A stretch of DNA of 6,896 nt from JAGTVB01 sp964624765 (GTDB lineage Bacteria; Pseudomonadota; Gammaproteobacteria; HK1), in the NCBI GenBank assembly GCA_964624765.1, contig CAZUZO010000155.1, forward strand, positions 1-6,896, written 5' to 3'. The notes beneath the pieces were generated by a model, which was given only the letters and a program-made list of their open reading frames with translations, had not been told where the DNA came from and ran no database searches. This document shows, piece after piece, positions 1 through 5,864 of the stretch (position 1 is its first letter; each line of letters starts with the position of its first letter). Both the position numbers and the translations under genes were made by a program.

Positions 1-80
1 CCCGACGATTTTGTCACCGCCGCGCGCCTTGCTCCGCCGGCGCTCGCGACATTTTCAAAACAGCTTCTCAGGCCCTGTGC
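1..80. repeat. Truncated, degenerate intergenic repeat (arm ending in AAAACAGCTTCT)
   Basis: This stretch has no credible gene. Its right end (57-80) matches 6383-6406 at 21 of 24 positions, sharing the core AAAACAGCTTCT followed by AGGC and GTGC. The part just before it, GCTCGCGACATTTTC, resembles the right arm of the better preserved repeat at 1832-1974 (GCTCGCGACGGTTTT). I read it as the end of one repeat copy cut by the window edge. An 82-residue open frame on the plus strand here has no recognisable domain and spans repeat sequence, so I do not call it a gene. Confidence 0.5.
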
Positions 81-106
81 ATGAGGCGACTCGGTTTCTT
101 CATAAC

Positions 107-226
107 CGGTCTTCGGCGGTGCTCGTTCACAGCCTATCGCCACTGATAGGCCGGTGGTCGTGCGCGTCGTTCGGCTTGGATTCGGGCTGCTCGCCAGGAT
201 TTCTCTCCACAACCTCTCAGGAAGCC
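107..226 (+). repeat. Diverged copy of the MITE-like intergenic repeat
   Basis: The segment aligns by eye with the later part of the 1832-1974 element. Both carry GGCGGTGCTCG, then a CCTATC stretch, then CGGGCTGCTCGC, and both end in CACAACCTCTC (B copy about 208-218). The spacing between these blocks is similar in both copies, which argues for common descent rather than chance. The left arm is too diverged to place its boundary. The copy lies downstream of the minus-strand ferredoxin gene; bases 227-288 between them hold nothing I recognise. Confidence 0.55.
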
Positions 227-288
227 TCGGCGGGCGGTTGGCGTCGAATGGTTTCCTGAGCGTTTCGATGAGGGGATAGAGCCGCCGG

Positions 289-609
289 TCATATTCGTAG
301 GCGTTCGACGATGCGCCCATGAACGAGGTGCTGTTCGATAAGTTCATCGATGTCCCGCCGATCGACCCAGGTGTACCAAACGCCTTCGGGGTATACCACG
401 ACGCAGGGCCCTTCGGAGCAACGGTCCAGGCAGCCGGCGGTATTGATTCGCACTGCCCCCCGCCCGGCTAGACCCAATTCCTTCACACGTTGTTTGGCAT
501 AGTCCCGCATTTCCCGCGATGCAAAATTTTGGCAGCAATCCGACCCATCCTCGCGTAGGTTGGTGCAGAAGAATACGTGGTAGCGATAATGCTGCTGGTG
601 TTCCGTCAT
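289..609 (-). CDS. Thioredoxin-like [2Fe-2S] ferredoxin-domain protein
   Basis: This encodes a 106-residue soluble protein with the fold of the thioredoxin-like [2Fe-2S] ferredoxins (Aquifex Fd / Azotobacter FdIV type). Visible motifs are FFCTNLREDG (Cys15), the Cys25-Cys26 pair, and RINTAGCLDRC (Cys60 and Cys64), followed by GPCVVVYPEGVWYTWVD. Cys15, one of Cys25/26, Cys60 and Cys64 are the expected cluster ligands; Cys69 is extra. The family is thought to transfer electrons, but the partner is unknown and the neighbours do not name one. I chose the ATG at 609 because family members begin just before the Y-R-H-x-F-F-C block and are about 100 residues long. An in-frame GTG at 699 would add 30 residues that do not look like the family. 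The Shine-Dalgarno sequence before 609 is weak, and GGGGA lies before 699, so the start is not certain. The gene is divergent from coq7. Confidence 0.88.
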   Translation of the reverse strand: MTEHQQHYRYHVFFCTNLREDGSDCCQNFASREMRDYAKQRVKELGLAGRGAVRINTAGCLDRCSEGPCVVVYPEGVWYTWVDRRDIDELIEQHLVHGRIVERLRI

Positions 610-792
610 GTTGATGTGCACTGAGCCCTGGGCTAGGTGGGAAAGGCTTTTCAGGTCGCTCCCGGCGAAGTGGATGACGAGCTGGTAAACGAGGGACACG
701 GCACACGTTCCCCACTTTCTGCGTCAACAAGCTAGGCGTGTCTCGCTCGCTCTACCTATCTATGGTAGCTTGAGTGCGCGCTTCCTGAAACA

Positions 793-810
793 AGCATAGG
801 CGTCTATGCT
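793..810. repeat. Perfect 7-base inverted repeat, AGCATAG-GCGT-CTATGCT
   Basis: The arms 793-799 and 804-810 are exact reverse complements with a 4-base loop. There is no T-run on either side, so it is not a typical intrinsic terminator. Its place in the divergent spacer would suit a protein-binding site or an RNA hairpin; no regulator can be assigned. Confidence 0.5.
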
Positions 811-922
811 GATACCGACCAAGGGCGGTTCGGCAAAGATTGAGCGGCGCTGGAAGAATCGCGGTGTCAGGTTTTGTAGCGAGCTCGTGGTGATAATAGG
901 AATGGATTGGAGCTTGAGTTTC

Positions 923-949
923 GCGATGCAAGCGATTCGCTAGCATCGC
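923..949. promoter_or_regulatory. Long hairpin or operator just upstream of coq7
   Basis: GCGATGCAAGCG (923-934) and CGCTAGCATCGC (938-949) are reverse complements at 11 of 12 positions, with one A-A mismatch and an ATT loop. The right arm ends 30 bases before the coq7 ATG. No T-run follows on either strand, so terminator function is unlikely. It could be an operator overlapping the coq7 promoter or a structure in its 5' leader. The structure is read directly from the sequence; its function is inferred from position only. Confidence 0.55.
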
Positions 950-966
950 AATCTAATCGGTGTGCA

Positions 967-971
967 AGGAG
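967..971 (+). promoter_or_regulatory. Ribosome-binding site of coq7 (AGGAG)
   Basis: AGGAG lies 8 bases before the ATG at 980, which is ideal. It is only 2 bases before the ATG at 974 and inside the coding sequence that would start at GTG 962. It therefore favours 980 as the start. Confidence 0.7.
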
Positions 972-979
972 AAATGGCG

Positions 980-1624
980 ATGGCTATTCGAGCATTGACC
1001 GCAGTAGACCGGCTAATCATTGATTTCGATCGGGGATTGCGAACCATACTGGGGGAGGTAGCCACGACGGGACGGTCGAATCCGGCGGCTGGCGTAGAGG
1101 AGGTGACGCTGACGGAATTCGAGCGTCGCCATTCAGCTGGGCTGATGCGGGTCAATCATGCAGGAGAGGTCGCCGCTCAGGCCCTTTACCATGGCCAAGC
1201 GTTGACGGCGCGTCGAGAGGATGTGCGGGAAACTTTGGATCAAGCGGCACGGGAGGAAAATGACCATCTTGCCTGGTGCGAGCAACGGTTGCGCGAGCTG
1301 GATAGTCGTACCAGTTATCTAGCACCCTTCTGGTATCTTGGCGCGCTTGCTATCGGTGCCCTGGCGGGTGTGGCCGGGGACAAGTGGAATCTGGGCTTTT
1401 TGGCCGAGACCGAGCGGCAAGTGGTGGCGCATCTGGATGGCCATCTGGTTCGTCTGCCTGCAAGGGATCACAAAAGCCGTGCTATCGTACAGCAGATGCG
1501 CGAGGATGAAGGACGCCACGCCACGGTTGCCACCCGGGCTGGCGGTGCGCCGCTGCCGCAACCTATCCCTGGGATCATGCGCACGGCGTCCAAAGCGATG
1601 ACCACGGCCGCTTATTGGGTCTAG
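980..1624 (+). CDS. coq7: 2-polyprenyl-3-methyl-6-methoxy-1,4-benzoquinone monooxygenase (demethoxyubiquinone hydroxylase)
   Basis: Coq7 is a membrane-associated di-iron hydroxylase. It converts demethoxyubiquinol to the 5-hydroxy intermediate late in aerobic ubiquinone synthesis. The product has 214 residues, close to the roughly 215 of Pseudomonas Coq7. All six di-iron ligands are in place: Glu63 in LMRVNHAGE, Glu93 and His96 in REENDH, Glu145 in AETE, and Glu177 and His180 in EDEGRH. The segment GALAIGALAGVAGDKWNLGF (121-140) is the conserved hydrophobic region linked to membrane contact. The N-terminal extension of about 45 residues before the first ligand helix is normal for the bacterial form. 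The start follows the ribosome-binding site; ATG 974 or GTG 962 would add 2 or 6 residues. The gene stands alone, divergent from the ferredoxin and convergent with the hydrolase. A hairpin precedes it and may affect its expression. Confidence 0.96.
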   Translation: MAIRALTAVDRLIIDFDRGLRTILGEVATTGRSNPAAGVEEVTLTEFERRHSAGLMRVNHAGEVAAQALYHGQALTARREDVRETLDQAAREENDHLAWCEQRLRELDSRTSYLAPFWYLGALAIGALAGVAGDKWNLGFLAETERQVVAHLDGHLVRLPARDHKSRAIVQQMREDEGRHATVATRAGGAPLPQPIPGIMRTASKAMTTAAYWV

Positions 1625-1831
1625 CCCGCTGGCCGACGGTGTGACCGCGTAGCGGTCCGCAATGGATGCAGGGCCTCGAGGTAGACGTTCGTCGCGCGCA
1701 GCGTCCCGCCTTCAAGTCGGCGGAAATGTCGCGAAGGGGCCCCCAGGACCGTGAAGCGGGGAGAGGAAGCGGCCGAGCGGCCACTCTAGGCGCCGGTTGA
1801 GGCTGTGGTGCTCAGCCGCTGCATTCCCTCT
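1625..1831. other. Intergenic region after coq7, no gene
   Basis: About 207 bases of GC-rich sequence lie between coq7 and the repeat at 1832. A perfect GACCGC-GTA-GCGGTC hairpin (1643-1657) sits 19 bases after the stop. It might end coq7 transcription, but no T-run follows, so I do not call an intrinsic terminator. Short palindromes such as GGGGCCCC (about 1736-1743) are present. I recognise no gene or degraded protein here. Confidence 0.4.
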
Positions 1832-1974
1832 GAGCTTGTGAGAAAACCTGCTGCGCGACCCGATAGCGGCGTTGGGCGGTGCTCGCTCCTCGCCTATCTA
1901 TCTGATATGTCTCGTCGCTGCGCTCCGTCCGCCTGGCTCTCGGGCTGCTCGCGACGGTTTTTTCACAACCTCTC
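1832..1974 (+). repeat. MITE-like intergenic repeat with imperfect terminal inverted repeats
   Basis: This is the best preserved copy of the family in the window. The left end begins GAGCTTGTGAGAAAACC; the right end, read on the other strand, begins GAGGTTGTGAAAAAACC, matching 15 of 17 bases, and similarity continues weakly inward to about 32 bases. The first 81 bases match 6816-6896 at 79 of 81 positions. It encodes no protein, lies between two convergent genes (coq7 and the hydrolase), and has the size of a non-autonomous element or chromosomal repeat. A T6 run at 1958-1963 lies in the right arm, but no compact GC-rich hairpin precedes it. No target-site duplication could be fixed. Confidence 0.75.
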
Positions 1975-2014
1975 TGATCAGGGTTGGCGCGCATGCCGGC
2001 GTGTCATTTCCTAA

Positions 2015-2842
2015 TCAACGTTCCTGATCCAGAGTCTCTAAGAAGCTCGCTAGACCGGTCAGGTACCGAGCCTTGGAGACGAGAAAGCCCTCGTTGTGGC
2101 TGCCCTGAATGGGCAGTAGCTGTTTCGGTTCTGGGGCAGCCTCGAACAGTGCACGGCCGTGGGTGAAGGGAATGATTTCGTCCTCCACGCTGTGGATGAC
2201 CAGCACCGGGCTGCGGATGTGAGTGATCGATTGGCGGCTATCGTACTGGTACCGTGCGAGTAACCGTACCGGCAGAAAGGGGTAAAGCTTCGCCGCCAGA
2301 TCCGGGACCGAGGTGAAGCCAGATTCCACGATGAGGGCTGCAGGGGTTCGGCGAGCGGCGAGCCATGTGGCCACGGCAGCACCCAACGATCGTCCGAACA
2401 GTATAATGTTTTCAGGGTGAATCCCGCGGGTATCGACGAGATACTTCCATGCCGCCTGGGCGTCCAGGTAAGTGCCTGCCTCGGAAGGGGAACCTTCGCT
2501 GCGTCCGTATCCCCGATAATCGATGATAAAGGTGTCGAGCCCAAGCCCATGAAAAAGGCGCAAGGTATCCAGACGGTGCGATACGTTTCCCGCATTGCCG
2601 TGGAAGAACAACACGGTTAACTCCTTGTCATCTGCCGGCAAGTACCAACCATGCAGTCGGTAACCATCATCCGTTGCCAGCGTCACGTCCTCGTAGGGAA
2701 GATCGATGTCGTGGGGTGTGGCTACCCACTCACGAGAGGGCAGGTAGAGCAGCTGTCCCTGATAAGCGAAAATCACCAGTACCATGCCTGCATAGAACAA
2801 ACTAACGGCCACGATACTTGTCCAAAGCACTTGCAATTGCAC
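2015..2842 (-). CDS. Membrane-anchored alpha/beta hydrolase (BEM46/ABHD17-like)
   Basis: This 275-residue serine hydrolase is probably attached to the cytoplasmic membrane by a hydrophobic N-terminal segment (about 6-27). The alpha/beta hydrolase core follows: oxyanion-loop motif HGNAGN (81-86), DYRGYGRSEG (108-117), nucleophile elbow GRSLG with Ser152, acidic residue Asp221 in HSVEDEIIP, and catalytic His249 in GSHNEGF. This motif set is typical of the BEM46/ABHD13/ABHD17 group, which includes esterases and depalmitoylases. The substrate of bacterial members is generally unknown, so I give no reaction beyond hydrolysis of an ester or similar bond. The chosen start is GTG at 2842. A GTG at 2830 has AAGGTG nine bases upstream and is an equally good start, shortening the protein by four residues. 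The gene is divergent from the CYTH gene and convergent with coq7. Confidence 0.9.
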   Translation of the reverse strand: MQLQVLWTSIVAVSLFYAGMVLVIFAYQGQLLYLPSREWVATPHDIDLPYEDVTLATDDGYRLHGWYLPADDKELTVLFFHGNAGNVSHRLDTLRLFHGLGLDTFIIDYRGYGRSEGSPSEAGTYLDAQAAWKYLVDTRGIHPENIILFGRSLGAAVATWLAARRTPAALIVESGFTSVPDLAAKLYPFLPVRLLARYQYDSRQSITHIRSPVLVIHSVEDEIIPFTHGRALFEAAPEPKQLLPIQGSHNEGFLVSKARYLTGLASFLETLDQER

Positions 2843-2911
2843 CTTATAAAGACCAACCTACGTTGCATAATATCACTGGCTATACTGTGCCTCATAAATA
2901 CGATCAGGCCG
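2843..2911. promoter_or_regulatory. Shared divergent promoter region of hydrolase and CYTH genes
   Basis: This AT-richer 69-base gap must hold the promoters of both genes. TATACT at 2881-2886 (plus) matches five of six -10 bases and would place transcription start about 19 bases before the CYTH ATG. TATTAT at 2872-2867 (minus), also five of six, would place the hydrolase start about 18 bases before its GTG. Neither has a good -35 box. The two candidates are only 8 bases apart, so polymerases could not use both at once. Confidence 0.35.
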
Positions 2912-3400
2912 ATGGGTACCGAGATAGAACGTAAATTTTTGCTGCGCAGCGACGACTGGCGTGAGCTGGCGGTCCAGGGTACCCCCTACCGACAGGGCTA
3001 CCTGTCGGAGGCGAAATCCGTGTCAGTTCGGGTGCGCATCGCCGGTGGCCAGGGCTTTCTAAACATCAAGAGCGCCACCCTCGATGTGCGTCGCGCCGAG
3101 TATGAATATCCGATCCCGCTCCAAGACGCGGCCGAATTGTTGGAGCGGCTCTGCATGCGTCCTCTGATCGAGAAGACCCGCTACCGCGTTCCATTCGGTG
3201 CCCATGTTTGGGAAGTAGATGTTTTCGAGGGAGAGAATGCCGGCCTGGTGGTGGCTGAAATCGAACTGAGCGATGTGCACGAACCGTTTCGAAAGCCCGA
3301 TTGGGTGGGGGCGGAGGTGTCTGCCGATGCCCGGTATTATAATGTGTCTCTCGTGACACACCCCTACAAAGACTGGGGTTCTTCAACGCAACGAACCTGA
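2912..3400 (+). CDS. CYTH-domain inorganic triphosphatase (triphosphate tunnel metalloenzyme)
   Basis: The 162-residue product is a single CYTH domain, close to the size of the Nitrosomonas tripolyphosphatase NeuTTM. It carries the signature EIERK (4-8) that starts the tunnel, and charged residues facing it: Arg40 and Arg42 in SVRVRI, Lys53 in LNIKSA, Glu63 and Glu65 in RAEYEY, EKTRY (87-91), EVDVFEGE (101-108) and VVAEIELS (113-120). The C-terminal block GAEVSADARYYN is also typical. Members hydrolyse inorganic tripolyphosphate, or other triphosphates, with a divalent metal in the cytoplasm. The fold also includes class IV adenylate cyclases and thiamine triphosphatases, but the resemblance to NeuTTM favours tripolyphosphatase. 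The ATG at 2912 is the start because the family begins directly at this motif. Longer reading upstream would overlap the hydrolase gene antisense. The ribosome-binding site is weak (CAGG, 2905-2908). Confidence 0.93.
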   Translation: MGTEIERKFLLRSDDWRELAVQGTPYRQGYLSEAKSVSVRVRIAGGQGFLNIKSATLDVRRAEYEYPIPLQDAAELLERLCMRPLIEKTRYRVPFGAHVWEVDVFEGENAGLVVAEIELSDVHEPFRKPDWVGAEVSADARYYNVSLVTHPYKDWGSSTQRT

Positions 3401-3441
3401 CTATCTCTTGCTGCCAACCGTGTTCGACGGCGCAAATTCCT

Positions 3442-3469
3442 GTGGGGCCATCTACGTGGGGCCATCTAC
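3442..3469 (+). repeat. Two exact tandem copies of a 14-base unit
   Basis: The unit GTGGGGCCATCTAC occurs at 3442-3455 and again at 3456-3469 with no mismatch. The unit length is not a multiple of three and the region is outside any gene, so it is a noncoding duplication, probably replication slippage. Confidence 0.8.
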
Positions 3470-3494
3470 GATGTGTCGGTCTGTGATGTCGGCC

Positions 3495-3534
3495 GCAAGG
3501 CTACGCAAAGGCTACGCAAAGGCTACGCAAAGGC
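3495..3534 (+). repeat. Short tandem repeat, about 3.6 copies of an 11-base unit
   Basis: GCAAAGGCTAC is present exactly at 3505-3515 and 3516-3526, flanked by a 10-base version missing one A (3495-3504) and a partial copy (3527-3534). The 11-base period is near one helical turn, which would put each unit on the same DNA face. It lies 90 bases before nfeD. Binding of a protein is possible but there is no direct support; slippage is the simpler reading. The rest of the 223-base spacer (3401-3623) holds no gene. Confidence 0.75.
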
Positions 3535-3623
3535 AATGCACGTGCCCTTTGCGACGATGCACCGGCTGCACCTCCAAATAGCAGGTCTATTGTGATGCCG
3601 CCAGATGACCGTGGCCGAGTACG

Positions 3624-5042
3624 GTGAAGATGATGAAGGCGCTTAGCAGGCTGTCTGTTGCTTTGCTGACGCTGTGGGTGCTGGTCGATGCTGCGCTTGG
3701 GAATGATAAGGCCTCCCAGGCCTTACTGTTGGAAGTCAAGGGGGCTATTGGTCCTGCAACCAGTGATTTCGTGCAGCGCGGTATTCGCCGGGGCGAGAGC
3801 GTGGACGCGGTGGTGGTGATTTTGCGCATGGATACGCCCGGTGGCCTTGACTCGTCTATGCGAGACATCATCCAGTCGATCACAGCGGCCTCGGTGCCAG
3901 TGGTGACCTACGTCGCGCCGAGCGGGGCGCGAGCTGCGAGTGCCGGCACGTATATTTTGTACGCAAGTCATGTGGCAGCGATGGCACCGGGCACGAATGT
4001 GGGCGCAGCCACGCCAGTGGAGATCGCTCCCGGCGGATTCTCGGTGGGAGGTGACAAGTCACCGCAGAAGAGCCGAGAGACCTCAGAGGAGGAGGATAAC
4101 GGGAAGCAGGACGACGTGGATGCTGAGGAGGATCCTGGGCGACAGCCACTCGATGCGTCTAAACAAAAAATTATCAATGACGCCGTGGCCTATATACGTG
4201 GGCTGGCCCAAATGAGGCAGCGCAATGCCGAGTGGGCGGAGAAAGCGGTGAGGGAGGCTGCCAGCCTGAGCGCCGAAGAGGCCCTCGAGCAGGGCGTGAT
4301 CGATTTCATGGCGGCTGACGTCACAGAACTGCTGGAGCGGCTCGACGGTCGGGAAGTCGAGGTGCTCGGGACGCGGCGCGCGTTGCAGACCAAGACTGCC
4401 GAACTCGTGATCATGGAGCCCGATTGGCGGAGCGAACTGCTCAGCATCATTACCAATCCGAATGTCGCCTATATTCTCATGATATTGGGTATCTATGGTC
4501 TGTTCTTCGAGCTGTCCAATCCGGGCGGGATCTTGCCGGGGGTCGCGGGTGCCATCTGTCTGCTTCTCGCCCTCTACGCATTTCAGGTACTCCCCGTTAA
4601 TTATGCAGGGCTTGGGCTCATCTTGCTCGGCATCGCGTTCATGGTGGGGGAGGTGTTTATGCCAAGTTTCGGTGCGCTCGGTATTGGGGGCGCCATTGCC
4701 TTTGTGATCGGCTCGCTAGTCCTCATGGAGACCGATGTGGAGGGGTATGCACTCTCGCTGCCGTTGGTGATTGCGGTGACGGTTCTGAGCTCCGCGTTCT
4801 TCACGATGGTCATGACGCTGTTCGTGCGTCAGCGCAAGCAACCCGTGGTCAGCGGGCGGGAGGAAATGGTGGGTGCCATCGGGGAAGCTCTCGAGACGTT
4901 TGATGCACGTGGCCACGTGCGCGTCCACAGTGAGCGCTGGGAGGCCAAGGCGCTGCGCCCCGTGGCGAAAGGCCAGCGCGTCAGGGTGAGGGCCCTCGAG
5001 GACCTCATAGTAACGGTTGAGCCTCTGGAGAAGGAGTACTGA
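3624..5042 (+). CDS. nfeD: NfeD-type membrane-bound serine protease (ClpP-class), long form
   Basis: This 472-residue protein has the full NfeD1b layout. It has an N-terminal signal segment (about 6-26), a ClpP/crotonase-like protease domain (about 32-245), four or five membrane segments (about 281-297, 303-321, 328-345, 351-368, 379-401) and a C-terminal OB-fold NfeD domain (about 405-468). The catalytic Ser106 lies in RAASAGTYI and the likely general-base Lys182 in KIINDAVAYIRGLAQ, matching the Ser-Lys dyad of Pyrococcus PH1510 (Ser97/Lys138). MDTPGG (69-74) is the expected substrate-binding loop. Residues 143-179 form a charged, mostly acidic, low-complexity insert between Ser and Lys. The protease is known to cut the C-terminal hydrophobic part of the partner stomatin, whose gene follows 2 bases later. 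The start is uncertain: GTG 3624, ATG 3630 and ATG 3633 are in frame within ten bases and none has a strong ribosome-binding site. Confidence 0.94.
   Translation: MKMMKALSRLSVALLTLWVLVDAALGNDKASQALLLEVKGAIGPATSDFVQRGIRRGESVDAVVVILRMDTPGGLDSSMRDIIQSITAASVPVVTYVAPSGARAASAGTYILYASHVAAMAPGTNVGAATPVEIAPGGFSVGGDKSPQKSRETSEEEDNGKQDDVDAEEDPGRQPLDASKQKIINDAVAYIRGLAQMRQRNAEWAEKAVREAASLSAEEALEQGVIDFMAADVTELLERLDGREVEVLGTRRALQTKTAELVIMEPDWRSELLSIITNPNVAYILMILGIYGLFFELSNPGGILPGVAGAICLLLALYAFQVLPVNYAGLGLILLGIAFMVGEVFMPSFGALGIGGAIAFVIGSLVLMETDVEGYALSLPLVIAVTVLSSAFFTMVMTLFVRQRKQPVVSGREEMVGAIGEALETFDARGHVRVHSERWEAKALRPVAKGQRVRVRALEDLIVTVEPLEKEY
5031..5036 (+). promoter_or_regulatory. Ribosome-binding site of the slipin gene, inside the nfeD end
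   Basis: AAGGAG lies 8 bases before the TTG at 5045, within the last codons of nfeD. It supports the rare TTG start and suggests the two genes are translated from one mRNA, probably coupled. Confidence 0.8.
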
Positions 5043-5044
5043 CA

Positions 5045-5863
5045 TTGGCAACGCTTTATTATCTCTATGTTCCCCTGCTCTTGCTGCTGCTGCTTATTCT
5101 GTCTCTGAGGGTGTTGCGTGAGTACGAGCGCGGTGTGATTTTCTTCCTCGGTCGTTTATATCGGGTCAAGGGGCCTGGCCTCATCGTCGTTCTTCCGGGC
5201 GTTCAGCAGATGGTGAAGGTGGATCTGCGCACCGTAGTACTCGATGTGCCGACCCAAGATGTGATCTCCAAAGACAACGTTTCTGTGAAGGTCAACGCGG
5301 TGATCTATTTCCGGGTACTCGAGCCACAAAAAGCCATCGTCCAGGTGGAGAATTTTCTCATGGCTACCAGCCAGCTCGCCCAGACCACCTTGCGTTCCGT
5401 ATTGGGTCAGCATGAACTCGATGAGATGCTGTCGGAACGGGAAAAACTAAATGACGATATCCAGAAAATTCTCGACAAACAGACGGACGCATGGGGCATC
5501 AAGGTGGCGAACGTGGAGATCAAGCACGTCGACCTCGATGAAAGCATGATCCGCGCTATCGCCAAGCAGGCAGAAGCGGAGCGCATGCGTCGGGCCAAGA
5601 TAATCATGGCGGAAGCGGAGCTTCAAGCCTCGACCAAACTGCTGCAAGCGGCCCAAGTGCTGTCGCAACAATCTCAGGCGATTACCCTGCGTTATCTGCA
5701 GACCATGATCGACGTCTCCCACGACAAGAGCTCGACGATATTATTTCCGGTGCCTATTGAGCTTTTCGGCAATTGGGGCCCCTCCTCGGCGCCGGCGGTG
5801 CTATCGAGAGACGAGCCTGATGACAAGGTACCATCCCAGGAGAAGCGATTGGCGGTAGATTGA
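5045..5863 (+). CDS. Slipin (stomatin-like SPFH-domain membrane protein)
   Basis: This 272-residue stomatin homologue has an N-terminal membrane segment (about 5-24), then an SPFH/band 7 domain. The domain begins with REYERGVIFFLGR (25-37) and runs through KGPGLIVVLPGV, DVPTQDVISKDNVSV (67-81), LRSVLGQHELDEMLSER (116-132) and WGIKVANVEIKHVDL (150-164). A helical, coiled-coil-prone segment rich in Ala, Glu and Gln (about 165-215) follows; there, family members oligomerise. The short hydrophobic motif STILFPVPIEL (230-240) ends the conserved part. In archaeal pairs this C-terminal motif is where NfeD cleaves, so it is the likely substrate site of the upstream protease (inference). Slipins form membrane microdomain scaffolds; no enzymatic activity is expected. 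Translation starts at TTG with a strong AAGGAG site; the next in-frame candidate starts would remove the membrane segment. The gaps of 2 bases to nfeD and 1 base to the DUF1992 gene indicate one operon. Confidence 0.95.
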   Translation: MATLYYLYVPLLLLLLLILSLRVLREYERGVIFFLGRLYRVKGPGLIVVLPGVQQMVKVDLRTVVLDVPTQDVISKDNVSVKVNAVIYFRVLEPQKAIVQVENFLMATSQLAQTTLRSVLGQHELDEMLSEREKLNDDIQKILDKQTDAWGIKVANVEIKHVDLDESMIRAIAKQAEAERMRRAKIIMAEAELQASTKLLQAAQVLSQQSQAITLRYLQTMIDVSHDKSSTILFPVPIELFGNWGPSSAPAVLSRDEPDDKVPSQEKRLAVD

Positions 5864-5864
5864 C

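Larger units (their letters stand above)
610..979. other. 370-base divergent intergenic region, no gene
   Basis: This lies between the ferredoxin gene (minus) and coq7 (plus), so both promoters must be here. I find no convincing coding sequence; the short frames have no recognisable motifs. GATAAT at 892-897 and TCTAAT at 952-957 each match five of six bases of a sigma-70 -10 box, but neither has a good -35 at the right distance. Two strong inverted repeats (793-810 and 923-949) are listed separately. A weaker one, CTACC-N7-GGTAG, lies at 752-768. Confidence 0.6.

Noticed and set aside
11..259. 82-residue plus-strand open frame at the left end
   Set aside because: It spans degenerate repeat copies, is rich in Arg and Ser as GC-rich noncoding frames are, and has no family motif.
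610..699. 30-residue extension of the ferredoxin from GTG 699
   Set aside because: The added residues do not resemble the family, whose members begin just before the FFC motif; the GGGGA upstream leaves slight doubt.
741..768. CTCGCTCTACCTATCTATGG as another repeat copy
   Set aside because: It shares only CCTATCTAT and a short CTCGCTC block with the repeat; too short to separate from chance.
1575..1784. 69-residue minus-strand frame after coq7
   Set aside because: It is mostly antisense to the coq7 end and GC-rich spacer, with no recognisable motif.
1865..1880. GTTGGGC in the repeat as an integron attC core
   Set aside because: It fits GTTRRRY, but no matching RYYYAAC partner, cassette gene or integrase is present.
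1940..1974. Right repeat arm with T6 as an intrinsic terminator for coq7
   Set aside because: No compact GC-rich hairpin directly precedes the T-run and the site is over 330 bases past the coq7 stop.
2651..2911. Upstream extension of the CYTH frame
   Set aside because: It lies antisense to the hydrolase and the CYTH family starts directly at MGTEIERK; the extension has no domain.
3360..3385. Possible terminator ACCCC-N10-GGGGT followed by TTCTTC at the end of the CYTH gene
   Set aside because: The stem is only 5 base pairs with a 10-base loop, lies inside the coding sequence, and lacks a true T-run.
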